From NCBI GenBank assembly GCA_913774955.1, contig CAJYKV010000004.1, positions 124,001 to 188,000 on the forward strand: 64,000 bases of DNA. Direction: 5' to 3'. The position numbers and the translations under genes were made by a program. Shown piece after piece: positions 51,425 to 61,571 of this stretch (positions are counted from its first letter, which is position 1; each line of letters opens with the position of its first letter). Origin of the DNA: an uncultured Acidovorax sp. GTDB taxonomy: Bacteria > Pseudomonadota > Gammaproteobacteria > Burkholderiales > Burkholderiaceae_C. The notes below the pieces were generated by a model that worked only from the letters and a program-made list of their open reading frames with translations, made no database searches and was not told the DNA's origin.

Positions 51425-52312
51425 TCAGATCTCCACGGTCTTGAGGTATTCGCGGAACGCGGCGCCCACCTGGGGGTGCTGCAGCGCGAGTTCCACCGTG
51501 GCTTCCAGGAAGCCTTCCTTGCTGCCGCAGTCATAGCGCTTGCCGTCGTAGCGGAAGGCATAGACGGCCTCGCGGGCCATGAGGCGCGCAATGGCGTCGG
51601 TGAGTTGGATCTCGCCGCCCACGCCCTGGGGCTGGTTGCGGATCTCGTCGAACACGCCGGGCGTGAGGATGTAGCGGCCGGCCACGCCCATGCGCGAAGG
51701 CGCCTCTTCGGGCGACGGCTTCTCGACGATGCGGTCGATGCGGATCAGCGGTCCGCCGGCAGGCTCGCCCGCCACGATGCCATAGCGGCGCACCTGGTCC
51801 TGCGGCACTTCCTGGACTGCCAGCAGTGAGCGGCCCTGCTTGCGGAAGGCTGCCGCCATCTGCGCCATGACGGGCTGGCCGCCTTGCGGGCCCACCATCA
51901 GGTCATCGGCGAGCAGCACGGCGAAGGGCTCGCGGCCCACCAGCGGCTCGGCGCAGAGCACGGCATGGCCCAGGCCCAGCGAGCGCGGCTGGCGCACGAA
52001 GGCGCAGTCCATGTCGTTCGGCGCGACGGAGCGCACGAGTTCCAGCAGTTCCTTCTTGCCGGCGGCCTCCAGCTCGCTCTCGAGCTCGTAGGCGGTGTCG
52101 AAATGGTCCTCGATGGCGCGCTTGCTGCGGCCCGTGACGAAGATCATGTGGCGAATGCCGGCCGAGTAGGCCTCTTCGACGGCGTACTGGATCAGCGGCT
52201 TGTCCACCACGGGCAGCATCTCTTTCGGGGATGCCTTCGTGGCGGGCAGGAAGCGGGTGCCCAGGCCGGCCACCGGGAAGACGGCTTTGCGGATCGCGGA
52301 GTTGTCGCTCAT
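51425..52312 (-). CDS. galU: UTP-glucose-1-phosphate uridylyltransferase
   Basis: A 295-residue enzyme making UDP-glucose for exopolysaccharide, LPS and trehalose. The nucleotide-binding start is [39 protein letters not shown] and LLADDLMVG (metal/UTP contacts) follow, with the sugar-binding [12 protein letters not shown]. The start ATG 52312 has AGGA upstream and a GATAAT -10-like box on the minus strand (52348-52343). Confidence 0.96.
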   Translation of the reverse strand: MSDNSAIRKAVFPVAGLGTRFLPATKASPKEMLPVVDKPLIQYAVEEAYSAGIRHMIFVTGRSKRAIEDHFDTAYELESELEAAGKKELLELVRSVAPNDMDCAFVRQPRSLGLGHAVLCAEPLVGREPFAVLLADDLMVGPQGGQPVMAQMAAAFRKQGRSLLAVQEVPQDQVRRYGIVAGEPAGGPLIRIDRIVEKPSPEEAPSRMGVAGRYILTPGVFDEIRNQPQGVGGEIQLTDAIARLMAREAVYAFRYDGKRYDCGSKEGFLEATVELALQHPQVGAAFREYLKTVEI

Positions 52313-52409
52313 GGAGATGATTCCTCGTTTCGAATGGGGGCGATTATCAGAAAAGGGTGGGAGCGCCACCGTAGGCCTTCGACCCAACCTGAGTCCCGTT
52401 ACACCAGGA

Positions 52410-52462
52410 AACCTCTGCGCGAATCACCGCGCGGCTTGCGTCCGCGGGATCGGGCAGAGGTT
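52410..52462. repeat. Inverted repeat in the galU-valS gap
   Basis: AACCTCTGC (52410-52418) and GCAGAGGTT (52454-52462) are perfect 9-base arms 35 bases apart, with a smaller GCGCG/CGCGC pair inside. It lies just after the valS stop on the minus strand and may act as an RNA 3' structure; no T-tract. Confidence 0.45.
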
Positions 52463-52472
52463 CGCAGGTTCG

Positions 52473-55358
52473 TCAGCCCAGCCGCGCCAGTTGGTCCTTC
52501 AGCCGCGCGAGCGTGGCGCCGAAATCCGCCACGCGCTTCTGTTCCTGCTCGATCACGGCGGGCGGTGCCTTGGCCACGAAGGCCTCGTTGCCGAGCTTAA
52601 CGCGCGCCTTGGCGATCTCGCCTTCGATGCGGCCGGCTTCCTTGGCGAGGCGGGCCTTCTCCGCGGCCACGTCGATCTCCATGTGCAGGCACAGGCGCGC
52701 GTCGCCCACCACGGCCACGGGAGCGGCCTGCGCGGCGGCGGCCCAGGCGGCCTCGTCGTCGAACACCTTCACTTCGCTCAACTTGGCCAGCGCCTGCAGC
52801 GCCGGGGCGGCCGCGCGCAGGAACTCCGCATCGCCCACCGCGTAGAGCGGCAGGCGCGTGGCGGGCGAGACGTTCATCTCGCCGCGCAGCGTGCGGCAGG
52901 CATCGACCACGGCCTTGAGCCGGGCAACGTGGGCGATGGCGGCTTCGTCGATGCGCTCGGGTTGGGCCTGCGGGTAGGCGGCAATGCTGACCGAGGCGCC
53001 GGCGCGGCCGGCCACCGGGGCGACCTTCTGCCAGAGCTCTTCGGTGATGAACGGGATCAGCGGATGCGCGAGGCGCAGGATGGTCTCCAGCGTGCGGATC
53101 AGCGTGCGGCGCGTGGCGCGCTGCTGGGCCTCGTTGCCGGTCTGGATCTGCACCTTGGCGATCTCCAGGTACCAGTCGCAGAACTCGTTCCAGACGAATT
53201 CGTAGATCGCCTGGGCGACGTGGTCGAGGCGGAACTCCTCGAAACCCTTGGCGACTTCGGCCTCGACCTTCTGCAGGGCCGAGACGATCCAGCGGTCGGG
53301 CTGGCTGAAGGCGAGGTAGCCGCCGTCGCAGTCGGCCTGCGTGTGGTCGGAGACGCCGCAATCGTGGCCTTCGCAGTTCATCAGCACGAAGCGGCTGGCG
53401 TTCCAGAGCTTGTTGCAGAAGTTGCGGTAGCCCTCGCAGCGCTTGCTGTCGAAGTTGATGCTGCGGCCCAGGCTGGCGAGCGCTGCGAAGGTAAAGCGCA
53501 GCGCATCGGCGCCGTAGGCGGGAATGCCCTCGGGGAATTCCTTCTGCGTGTTCTTGCGCACCTGGGGCGCGGTCTCGGGGCGGCGCAGGCCGGTGGAGCG
53601 CTTCTCCAGCAGCGGCTCGAGCGCGATGCCGTCGATCAGGTCCACCGGATCGAGCACGTTGCCTTCGGACTTGCTCATCTTCTTGCCCTGCGCATCGCGC
53701 ACCAGGCCGTGGATGTACACATGCCTGAACGGCACGCGGCCCGTGAAATGCGTGCTCATCATGATCATCCGGGCGACCCAGAAGAAGATGATGTCGTAGC
53801 CCGTGACCAGCACGGACGAGGGCAGGTAGAGGTCGTAGTCCTTCGTGGCGGATGTGTTATCCAGCGCTTCGGGCCAGTCGAGCGACGAGAACGGCACCAG
53901 GGCGGAGGAGTACCAGGTGTCGAGCACGTCGGCATCGCGGGTGAGTTTCGCACCCGCGCCGGCCTGGGCCTGCGCTTCGGCCTCGTCGCGGGCGACGTAG
54001 ACGTTGCCGGCCTCGTCGTACCACGCGGGGATCTGGTGCCCCCACCAGAGCTGGCGGCTGATGCACCAGTCCTGGATGTTGTTCATCCACTGGTTGTAGG
54101 TGTTGACCCAGTTCTCGGGCACGAACCGCACTTCGCCCGAGGCCACGGCGTCGATGGCCTTTTGCGCGATGCTCTTGCCCGTCGGGTCCTGCTCGCTCAC
54201 CTTCGTCATCGCGACGAACCACTGGTCGGTCAGCATCGGTTCGACCACCTGGCCGGTGCGCGTGCAGATGGGGACCATGAGCTTGTGCTTCTTGGTCTCG
54301 ACCAGCGCGCCGGCGGCTTCCAGATCGGCGACGATGGCCTTGCGGGCCACGAAGCGGTCCATGCCGCGGTACTTCTCTGGCGCGTTTTCGTTGATGGTGG
54401 CCTGCAGGGTGAGCACCACGATCATCGGCAGGTGGTGGCGCTGGCCCACCTGGTAGTCGTTGGGGTCGTGCGCGGGCGTGACCTTCACCACGCCGGTGCC
54501 GAATTCCTTGTCCACGTAGGCATCCGCGATGATCGGGATCTCGCGGCCCACCAGGGGCAGGGTCACGGTCTTGCCGACGAGGTGCGCATAGCGCTCGTCC
54601 TCGGGGTGCACCATGACAGCCACGTCGCCGAGCATGGTCTCGGGCCGGGTGGTGGCCACGGTGAGGCTGCCGCTGCCGTCGGTGAGCGGGTAGGCGATGT
54701 GCCAGAGCGAGCCGTCCTTCTCCTCGTTCTCGACCTCCAGGTCGGACACGGCGGACTGCAGCACCGGGTCCCAGTTCACGAGGCGCTTGCCGCGGTAGAT
54801 CAGGCCCTGCTGGTAGAGGCGCACGAAGGTGTCGGTGACCACCTTGGAGAGCTTGTCATCCATCGTGAAGTATTCGCGGCTCCAGTCCACGCTGTCGCCC
54901 AGGCGGCGCATCTGCGTGGTGATGGTGTTGCCGCTCTTTTCCTTCCACTCCCAGACCTTCTTCACGAAGTTCTCGCGGCCCAGGTCGTGGCGGCTCGCGC
55001 CCTGGTCCTGCAGCTGCCGCTCCACCACGATCTGGGTGGCGATGCCGGCGTGGTCGGTGCCGGGCACCCACAGCGTGTTGAAGCCCCGCATGCGGTGGTA
55101 GCGCGTGAGGCTGTCCATGATCGTCTGGTTGAACGCATGGCCCATGTGCAGCGTGCCGGTCACGTTCGGCGGCGGCAGCTGGATGGAGAAATTCTCGTGG
55201 CGCGCTGCGGCGCCGGCATCCGGCGCGGAGGTGCCGCGGTAGCCGGCCACGCCGTAGCCCCGGCGCTCCCACTCGGGGCCCCAGTGGGCTTCCAGGGCGG
55301 AGGGTTCGAAGGACTTGGAGAGGCTTTCAAGGCCGGGCTGTTGCAGGGGCGAACTCAT
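52473..55358 (-). CDS. valS: Valyl-tRNA synthetase
   Basis: A 961-residue class Ia synthetase charging tRNA-Val. The HIGH motif is HMGH at residues 71-74 in [13 protein letters not shown], and KMSKS is KKMSKSEGN near 558. Editing-domain sequences such as [21 protein letters not shown] and the C-terminal coiled-coil arm typical of ValS ([19 protein letters not shown]) are present. No ribosome-binding site is obvious before ATG 55358. Divergent from the M48 peptidase gene. Confidence 0.98.
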   Translation of the reverse strand: MSSPLQQPGLESLSKSFEPSALEAHWGPEWERRGYGVAGYRGTSAPDAGAAARHENFSIQLPPPNVTGTLHMGHAFNQTIMDSLTRYHRMRGFNTLWVPGTDHAGIATQIVVERQLQDQGASRHDLGRENFVKKVWEWKEKSGNTITTQMRRLGDSVDWSREYFTMDDKLSKVVTDTFVRLYQQGLIYRGKRLVNWDPVLQSAVSDLEVENEEKDGSLWHIAYPLTDGSGSLTVATTRPETMLGDVAVMVHPEDERYAHLVGKTVTLPLVGREIPIIADAYVDKEFGTGVVKVTPAHDPNDYQVGQRHHLPMIVVLTLQATINENAPEKYRGMDRFVARKAIVADLEAAGALVETKKHKLMVPICTRTGQVVEPMLTDQWFVAMTKVSEQDPTGKSIAQKAIDAVASGEVRFVPENWVNTYNQWMNNIQDWCISRQLWWGHQIPAWYDEAGNVYVARDEAEAQAQAGAGAKLTRDADVLDTWYSSALVPFSSLDWPEALDNTSATKDYDLYLPSSVLVTGYDIIFFWVARMIMMSTHFTGRVPFRHVYIHGLVRDAQGKKMSKSEGNVLDPVDLIDGIALEPLLEKRSTGLRRPETAPQVRKNTQKEFPEGIPAYGADALRFTFAALASLGRSINFDSKRCEGYRNFCNKLWNASRFVLMNCEGHDCGVSDHTQADCDGGYLAFSQPDRWIVSALQKVEAEVAKGFEEFRLDHVAQAIYEFVWNEFCDWYLEIAKVQIQTGNEAQQRATRRTLIRTLETILRLAHPLIPFITEELWQKVAPVAGRAGASVSIAAYPQAQPERIDEAAIAHVARLKAVVDACRTLRGEMNVSPATRLPLYAVGDAEFLRAAAPALQALAKLSEVKVFDDEAAWAAAAQAAPVAVVGDARLCLHMEIDVAAEKARLAKEAGRIEGEIAKARVKLGNEAFVAKAPPAVIEQEQKRVADFGATLARLKDQLARLG

Positions 55359-55631
55359 GGCGTGGGCAGGGGAGGGGACCGCGCCGCGCGATCGGGGCGC
55401 CGTCCGGTGACGGTTGGGACTCGAGCCCGGGATTCTACGGGCCCGTGGCGCACTGCCCGCAACCCCGCGTTCCGAGGGAAACGTGCGGTGCGTTGGTGTT
55501 GCGGCCTGTGGTCTTTGTTACGTGCATGCGGTGGACTTCGTCCGGTACGCTGCGAATAATGCGCCGCTTCGCATCCTGCGGCATCCGGAGGGAGCCGCGG
55601 GCCGTCAAAACCATTCCAAACAACGGCGCCC

Positions 55632-57521
55632 ATGACGAACGCATCGACCCCATCGCACGCATCCGCATTCCGCAAAGGCCTCGCCAAAGTGGCCATGCTC
55701 GCGCTGCTCTCCCTCTTCCTGGTTCCGGCCCTGACCCTGCTCTTCGTGCACCATGTGCAGGACGCGGAGGACGCCCGCTTCCTGGCGGGCATCGAGCGGC
55801 GCATCGACGCCGAAGCCTCGATGCCGGCGGACGAGAAGGCCGCGGAGAAGGAATTCTTCCGCAGCCATCCGCCGTCGGGCGCCTGCCACGATCCGCATCC
55901 CCGGGTCGCCGAGGTGCGCGACCGCCTGTGCAGCCCGTATTCTTCGGCCTGGCAGTTCGACATGGCCCGGCGGGTTTCCCTGGCCGCGCTGCTGGCCGGC
56001 GGCGTGCTGCTGCTGGTGGTGCTGGCGCTCGGCGCGCTGGCCTTCGCCAACCGGCCGCTGCAGTACGCGAGCTTCATGGCGGGCTGGCGGATCACCACGT
56101 GGGCGAGCGCGCTGTCGCTGGTCGTGCAGGGCGCGCTGCTGACCTGGCTGGCGTTCTGGGTGCCGGCGTTCTTCGTCCACAAGTATTCGCCCAAGCTGAT
56201 CATCCTGATCGGGCTCGGCGTGGCCGGGGCGGTGTGGATGGCGGTGTCGGCGATCTTCCGCAAGGTGCCGCAGGGCAACGAGGTCACCGGCGAGACCCTG
56301 TCGGAATCCGACGCGCCGCAGCTCTGGAACCGTGTGCGGGCACTGGCCGCGCGCCTGGGCACCGAGCCGCCGCGCCACATCGTGGCCGGCATCGACGCGA
56401 ACTTCTTCGTGACGGAGTCGCCGCTCACCGTGCAGGGGCGTGAACTGACGGGCCGCACGCTGTTCGTCAGCATTCCGCTGCTGCGCGTGCTCGACCAGCA
56501 GGAGGCCGATGCCGTGCTCGGGCACGAACTCGCCCACCTGCGCGGCGGCGATACGCAGAGCAGCGCCCGGCTGGGCCCGAAGCTCGTGCAGTTCGACCAG
56601 TACCTGCACGCGGTGCGCGAAGCGGGCCTCTCGGCGCTCGCGTCGCCGCTGCTCACGCTCTACCGCACGATCTTCGAGGTGGCGCTGGCCCGGGAAAGCC
56701 GCGAGCGGGAATTCCTGGCCGACCGCACGGCGGCCGAGATCGCATCGCCGCAGGGCATCGCCCGTTCGCTCGTGAAGATCGCCGCCTATGCGCAGTACCG
56801 CCACCGCATCGAGGAAGACCTGTTCGGCCGCGACCAGCGCCAGACGGGCACGCTGGGCATCGCGGGCTTCATCGCGCAGGGCCTGGGGCGCTACGCGGGC
56901 TCGCCGGATTTCGCGGCGGCGATGCAGTCGGGCAACGTGCCGCATCCGTTCGATTCGCACCCGCCGATGCGCGAGCGCATCGAGCGCGTCGGCATCACGC
57001 TGGCGGAGCGCGACTACGGCGCCGTCGTGCAGCAGGCGCCCGCATGCACCTGGGTGCAGGAGATTCCCGTGGCGGAAGCGATCGAGCAGCGGCTCTGGGC
57101 GGCCTACGAATCGGACTTCGCCGAGAACCACGAACGCAGCCTGGCCTACCGTTACGAGCCCGCCAACGCGCAGGAACGGGCGCTGGTGCTCCAGTACTTC
57201 CCCGACCAGGTGTTCGAGGTGAAGGGCGGCGAGACGGTGACGGTGGGCATCGACGGCATCCGCGCCACGCGGGACGGCGTCCACGTGGTCTGGGATGCGG
57301 TGAAGGCCCTGCAATTCAACGAAAGCGCCTTCGCCGACGCGCTCGTCGTGACGCATCCGGAAAAAGCCCTGCTGCGCCACCGCACCACGAAGGTCGCGCT
57401 CAAGGGCATGGGCAAGGACAGGGACCGCTTCAAGGCCGTGGTGAATGCCTACTGGCAGCGCCACCAGGTGATGCGGGCGCAGCAGGCGCAGTCCGCCGGC
57501 TCGGAGCCGGCAGCGGCCTGA
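55632..57521 (+). CDS. M48-family membrane metallopeptidase
   Basis: A 629-residue inner-membrane zinc protease. The N-terminal helix (about 18-40), a periplasmic loop with two Cys, and two to three further helices (about 115-215) precede the peptidase domain. The zinc motif is HELAH, H298 to H302, in [13 protein letters not shown], and the third ligand Glu lies in [13 protein letters not shown]. The C-terminal 170 residues form an extra domain not seen in HtpX. It likely degrades misfolded envelope proteins. The 273-base gap upstream, shared with valS, contains no other gene. Confidence 0.88.
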   Translation: MTNASTPSHASAFRKGLAKVAMLALLSLFLVPALTLLFVHHVQDAEDARFLAGIERRIDAEASMPADEKAAEKEFFRSHPPSGACHDPHPRVAEVRDRLCSPYSSAWQFDMARRVSLAALLAGGVLLLVVLALGALAFANRPLQYASFMAGWRITTWASALSLVVQGALLTWLAFWVPAFFVHKYSPKLIILIGLGVAGAVWMAVSAIFRKVPQGNEVTGETLSESDAPQLWNRVRALAARLGTEPPRHIVAGIDANFFVTESPLTVQGRELTGRTLFVSIPLLRVLDQQEADAVLGHELAHLRGGDTQSSARLGPKLVQFDQYLHAVREAGLSALASPLLTLYRTIFEVALARESREREFLADRTAAEIASPQGIARSLVKIAAYAQYRHRIEEDLFGRDQRQTGTLGIAGFIAQGLGRYAGSPDFAAAMQSGNVPHPFDSHPPMRERIERVGITLAERDYGAVVQQAPACTWVQEIPVAEAIEQRLWAAYESDFAENHERSLAYRYEPANAQERALVLQYFPDQVFEVKGGETVTVGIDGIRATRDGVHVVWDAVKALQFNESAFADALVVTHPEKALLRHRTTKVALKGMGKDRDRFKAVVNAYWQRHQVMRAQQAQSAGSEPAAA

Positions 57522-57595
57522 CGGGCGGGGCCTGCAGAGGCGGTCACGGACGCGGGGCGCGTCCGCGCCGCCGCCCGGCCGGGGTCAGGCCGGGA

Positions 57596-58225
57596 TCAGG
57601 CCTGGGTGCCGGGCACGTATTCGGGCCGGTCGTTGGACTGCGGCTTGAGCGGGGCGGCTTCCTGGCCCGCGGCGCGCTCGCGGCGCCATTGCTCCTTGCG
57701 CGCCGTCCATTCGGCGAGGCGCTGGTGGGCGACCTTGCTGTCTTTTTCCATGTGTTCCTCGTCGGCGAGCTGCGCGGCGAGTTCGAGCCGGATGCCGTTG
57801 GGATCGAAGAAGTAGATGCTCTTGAAGATGTGGTGGTCGGTGACGCCCAGCACCTCGATGCCGTGCGCCTCCAGCCGGGCCTTGGTGTTGGCCAGCTCTT
57901 CCACCGTGTTCACGCGGAAGGCGATGTGGTTCACCCACGCCGGTGTGTTCGGCGACGGCTCGGATTTCACGTCGTCGCCCAGGTCGAAGAAGGCGATGAA
58001 CGAGCCGTCCTGCAGCCGGAAGAAGAAGTGCGTGTAAGGGCAGTACTCGCCCGTGCTGGGTACGTAGTCGCTCTGGATGATGTGGTAGAGCGGCAGGCCC
58101 AGGATGTCTTCGTAGAAGTGCCGCGTTTCCTCGGCGTCGCGCGCGCGGTAGGCGTAGTGGTGCAGCTGCTGCACCGCGGCGGGCGCGGGCAGGGTGGCCA
58201 GGTCGGGGCGGGGCAGTGCGCTCAT
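57596..58225 (-). CDS. VOC-superfamily (glyoxalase/dioxygenase-like) protein
   Basis: A 209-residue protein with the paired beta-alpha-beta-beta-beta modules of vicinal-oxygen-chelate enzymes. QQLHHYAYRARDAEETRHFYEDILGLPL begins the first module and contains His residues of the metal site; WVNHIAFRVNTVEELANTK begins the second, and YFFDPNGIRLELA supplies the Glu ligand. Members include ring-cleavage dioxygenases and glyoxalases. The C-terminus is a charged tail. AAGGAG precedes ATG 58225. It is divergent from the ABC-F gene across an AT-rich stretch. Confidence 0.87.
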   Translation of the reverse strand: MSALPRPDLATLPAPAAVQQLHHYAYRARDAEETRHFYEDILGLPLYHIIQSDYVPSTGEYCPYTHFFFRLQDGSFIAFFDLGDDVKSEPSPNTPAWVNHIAFRVNTVEELANTKARLEAHGIEVLGVTDHHIFKSIYFFDPNGIRLELAAQLADEEHMEKDSKVAHQRLAEWTARKEQWRRERAAGQEAAPLKPQSNDRPEYVPGTQA

Positions 58226-58472
58226 GGATGTCTCCTTCGGATGGTGGTAGGAATTGTACTATCCGTAATTAATTTCATATAAAGCAATTTGCGGACTGCC
58301 CCTGCCGGCCGTATAGTCATGAAGCGGCCCCTGGATGCGGCCGCACCCTCCCACCCTTCACCGAGGTATTTCCGCCGATGCGCCTGTAAGCCCCCCTTCC
58401 GTCCGTTCCGCCTGGTTTCTGCACATTTCTTCTGCAGCACGGCGGCCGATCCCGATGGCATGGAGTGGCCTC
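58226..58472. promoter_or_regulatory. AT-rich divergent promoter region (VOC gene / ABC-F gene)
   Basis: 247 bases; 58250-58290 is strikingly AT-rich for this genome and includes a TAATTA palindrome. A TACAAT -10-like hexamer on the minus strand (58258-58253) sits 28 bases before the VOC start. Outer half-sites AATTG and CAATT could bind a dimeric regulator. Confidence 0.4.
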
Positions 58473-60218
58473 ATGGCGACATTCGACGCGGACCACCGTC
58501 CGCCTGGCAGCGCATCGCGCGCTGCTTCTTCCCCTTTCCCTTCTTCATCTTCTTCCTCCGTTTCTCCCGCCTTTGCCCACGCGGGTGCGCGGGGCGGCGT
58601 GCTGCAACTGCGGCAGGTGCAGTGGTGCCCGCCCGGCGGCGAGCCGCTCTGGGCCGAGCCGCCCACGCTCGCCGTGCCGCGCGGCATCACGGGCCTGGTG
58701 GGCGACAACGGCACGGGCAAGAGCGTGCTGCTGTCGATCGCGGCCGGTGTGCTGCAGCCGTCGTCCGGCAGCGTCGTGCGGGCAGGGACGCTGCATGCCG
58801 TGGGCCAGCGCCCGGCGGGCGCGACGGTGGCCGCCTTGGCGGGCGTCGACGGGGTGCTGGAGGCGCTGCGGCGGCTGGACGCCGGCCAGGGCGATGCCGA
58901 CGATCTGCTGCGCGCGGACGGCCGCTGGGACTGGACGGCCCGCTGGCGGCGGGCGCTCGGCGACGCCGGGCTGGGCCATCTGCCGGACGATGCCGATGCC
59001 GCCTGCCTGAGCGGCGGCGAGCGTGCGCGCGTGGCGCTGGCGGGGGCCTTTCTGTCCGATGCCGACGTGCTGCTGCTCGACGAGCCCACGAACCACCTGG
59101 ACGGACCGGCGCGGCGCTGGCTGGAGGACGCGCTGCGGGGCTGGCGCGGCGCCGCGCTGGTGGCAAGCCACGACCGGGCGCTGCTGGAGGGAGCCGACCG
59201 CATCGCCGAGCTGTCGCCGCGGGGCCTGCGGCTGTTTGGCGGCGGCTGGAGCGCCTATGCGGCGCAGAAGGCTGACGACACCCGGGCCGCGCAGGAAGCG
59301 CTGCGGCAGGCGCGCGTGCAGCGCGATGGCGCGCTGCGGGAATTGCGGCGGCAGGACGAGGCCCAGGCCCGGCGCAGTGTCCGCGGCACCGCGGCCCGCC
59401 GCGGCGCGAACCAGTCGCCCCTGGTGCTGGACCGCATGAAGGACCATGCCGAGGCGCATGCGGGGCGCAGCGGCGTGCTGCGCCACCAGGCACGCGAGCG
59501 GCTGGAGGGCGCCGTGCGCGAGGCCTTCGAGCGGGCCGGGCCGGACGCCGTCCTGGCGCTGCCCCTGCCGGCCAGCGCGGTTCCGGCCGGCAAGCCGGTG
59601 CTGCGGCTGGAAGGCGTGGTGCCGCCGTTCGGCGCCCGGGTGCCGCTGGACGGCGTGTGGAGCGGCCCGGTGCGCATCGCCGTGGGTGGCCCGAACGGCT
59701 GCGGCAAGAGCACGCTGCTGCGCCTGCTGGCGGGCGAACTGCAGCCTGCCCAGGGGCGCGTGCAGTGCTCGGTGCGGGCCGCGTGGCTAGGCCAGGAGGC
59801 CGGGGCGCTGTTGCCGCCGGACCGGAGCGTGCTGGAGGTGCTGTCGCAGGCCGGGTCACCGCTGCCCGTGCACGAACAGCGCACGCGCCTGGCGCAGCTC
59901 GGACTCGATGCGGAGCGCGCGCAGCGCCCGGCAGGAGCCTTGAGCGGCGGCGAGCGCGTGCGCGCGGCGCTGGCCTGCGCGCTCTGGGGCGCTGCGCCCG
60001 CGCAGTTGCTGTTGCTGGACGAACCCGCCAACCATCTCGATGCCCGTGCGGTGCAGGTGCTGCAGGAAGCGCTCGCTGCCTTCGACGGCGCGATGGTGGT
60101 GGTGTCGCACGACCGGCATTTCCTGAGGGCGCTCGCGCCGCAGGTGGCGTGGACGTGGGAAGGCGATCAGTGGAACCTGGACGGCGACCTCGATCGCCTG
60201 CTGGGGCCGGAGCGCTGA
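58473..60218 (+). CDS. ABC-F family ATPase
   Basis: A 581-residue soluble protein with two ABC ATPase cassettes and no membrane segments. Cassette 1 has Walker A GDNGTGKS, signature LSGGERARVALA and Walker B LLLLDEPTNHLD; cassette 2 has GGPNGCGKST, LSGGERVRAALA and LLLLDEPANHLD. A basic coiled linker of about 110 residues joins them. ABC-F proteins act on the ribosome in translation quality control or antibiotic protection. ATG 58473 is chosen (GGAG seven bases upstream); earlier in-frame ATGs at 58335 and 58455 give a Ser/Pro-rich extension. Confidence 0.9.
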   Translation: MATFDADHRPPGSASRAASSPFPSSSSSSVSPAFAHAGARGGVLQLRQVQWCPPGGEPLWAEPPTLAVPRGITGLVGDNGTGKSVLLSIAAGVLQPSSGSVVRAGTLHAVGQRPAGATVAALAGVDGVLEALRRLDAGQGDADDLLRADGRWDWTARWRRALGDAGLGHLPDDADAACLSGGERARVALAGAFLSDADVLLLDEPTNHLDGPARRWLEDALRGWRGAALVASHDRALLEGADRIAELSPRGLRLFGGGWSAYAAQKADDTRAAQEALRQARVQRDGALRELRRQDEAQARRSVRGTAARRGANQSPLVLDRMKDHAEAHAGRSGVLRHQARERLEGAVREAFERAGPDAVLALPLPASAVPAGKPVLRLEGVVPPFGARVPLDGVWSGPVRIAVGGPNGCGKSTLLRLLAGELQPAQGRVQCSVRAAWLGQEAGALLPPDRSVLEVLSQAGSPLPVHEQRTRLAQLGLDAERAQRPAGALSGGERVRAALACALWGAAPAQLLLLDEPANHLDARAVQVLQEALAAFDGAMVVVSHDRHFLRALAPQVAWTWEGDQWNLDGDLDRLLGPER

Positions 60219-60262
60219 CCGCCGGGCCGCGCTCCGGCTCGCAGCGACCGGACAGGCTTGCG

Positions 60263-61540
60263 TCAGGAGGCCAGGGCCGCGTTCTTCCAGGCCGTGGCGG
60301 CCGCTTCGGGGTCGCCGCGCCGCTCCGCCAGTTCGGCCAGGTGGCGCCAGGCACGGCAGCGCAGCGGGCCTGCTTCGAGCTGCTGCGTGGACTGCGTGAA
60401 CAGCTGCTGGGCCTTGCCCCAGAGCTGGCGCCGCAGGCAGGCCATGCCCGAGAGATACTGCAGGCGCGCATCGCGCGGGTTGGCCTGCTGCGCCGCCTCG
60501 ATGCGTGCCAGCCAGGTGGCGTCGAGCGCATCGAGGTTGCCCTCCAGCGCCGCCACCAGCCGAGCGGCGTGCGTGTCGGACAGCGGATCGGCCGCGTCCA
60601 CCATGCGCTCCCAGGCGGGCAGCAGCCAGGTGCGCACCTGGCCCGGGTCGCCGCCGAGGGCGGTCAGGCGCTGGGCGGCGTGGATCGCGAGTTCGGGCAT
60701 GGCGCGTTCGGCGGGCTCCAGCGACATCCAGGCTTCCTGCAGCTGGGAGGGATCGTGCGCGCCGTTCAGCAGTTCGATCGCCAGGCCGCGCACGATGCTC
60801 TGCGCCGCCACGGGCGAGAAGGCGCGGTGCTTGCCGAGGAGGCGCGCGGTTTCCAGCGCCTCGCGCGTCTGGTGCGACAGGCGCGTGGCCTTGAGGCGGG
60901 CGCGCAGCGCGAGCGTGCGCCGGGCCGCGCCCTGGGGCAGGGCGGCGAGGTGTTCGAGCGCGGTGATCGCGTCGCGCTCGTCGAGCGACCATCGGGCGGC
61001 GCGCAGCTGGGCGCCTTCGCGCAGTTCCAGCTCGCTCATCGGCGCGCGGTCGGGGATGTTGTCCAGCGCATGGCGCAGATGCGCCTCGCGCGTGGCGCGG
61101 TCCTGCAGCGCATGGGAGCTCTCGGCGGCGACGAGGTGGGCCAGCGTGCGCAGTTGCCGGCCATGGGGCACGGCCTCGCCGGCGGCTTCGAGGGCGGTCT
61201 CCTGCGAGAGCGCGGCCATGGCGGCCTTGCGCGAGCGCAGGAAGCGGCCGGCGAGCAGTTGCGAGAGCGCATCGAGCAGCGCGGCGTGCATCGAGCGTTC
61301 CTTCTGCTGCACGCGCCAGCGGCGTGCCTGGCCGGGCAGCTCCAGCAGCGCCGACAGCGCGCGCAGTGCCGCGTACAGCACCGCGAAGCCGCCGAAGAGC
61401 AGCAGCAGGACGAAGTTGAGCGACAGGTCGATGCGGTAGGGCGGCCAGAACAGGGTCACGGTGCCCTGGTTGTTGCCCGCGAACAGGGCGGCCGCCACCG
61501 CGACGCCGAAAAGTGCCAGGAACCAGAGTGCTGCGCGCAT
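60263..61540 (-). CDS. hemY: Haem biosynthesis-associated TPR membrane protein HemY
   Basis: A 425-residue inner-membrane protein with two N-terminal helices (about 5-23 and 40-62) and a cytoplasmic helical-repeat (TPR-like) domain. The HemY_N pattern is LFAGNNQGTVTLFWPPYRIDLSLNF. It is the last gene of hemC-hemD-hemX-hemY, 31 bases after hemX. It is not the protoporphyrinogen oxidase of the same name in Gram-positives. It may scaffold haem-synthesis or uroporphyrinogen enzymes; exact role is not established. Confidence 0.92.
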   Translation of the reverse strand: MRAALWFLALFGVAVAAALFAGNNQGTVTLFWPPYRIDLSLNFVLLLLFGGFAVLYAALRALSALLELPGQARRWRVQQKERSMHAALLDALSQLLAGRFLRSRKAAMAALSQETALEAAGEAVPHGRQLRTLAHLVAAESSHALQDRATREAHLRHALDNIPDRAPMSELELREGAQLRAARWSLDERDAITALEHLAALPQGAARRTLALRARLKATRLSHQTREALETARLLGKHRAFSPVAAQSIVRGLAIELLNGAHDPSQLQEAWMSLEPAERAMPELAIHAAQRLTALGGDPGQVRTWLLPAWERMVDAADPLSDTHAARLVAALEGNLDALDATWLARIEAAQQANPRDARLQYLSGMACLRRQLWGKAQQLFTQSTQQLEAGPLRCRAWRHLAELAERRGDPEAAATAWKNAALAS

Positions 61541-61571
61541 GGGAAAACGGGTTGCTTCTTGTCTTCGGCTC

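Noticed and set aside
52200-55559. 1119-codon plus-strand frame opposite valS
   Set aside because: valS is unmistakable on the minus strand (HMGH, KMSKS); this frame has no recognisable domain.
57548-57564. GGACGCG-GGG-CGCGTCC hairpin between the M48 and VOC genes
   Set aside because: The stem is good but the loop is three bases and no T-tract follows on either strand, so I did not call a terminator.
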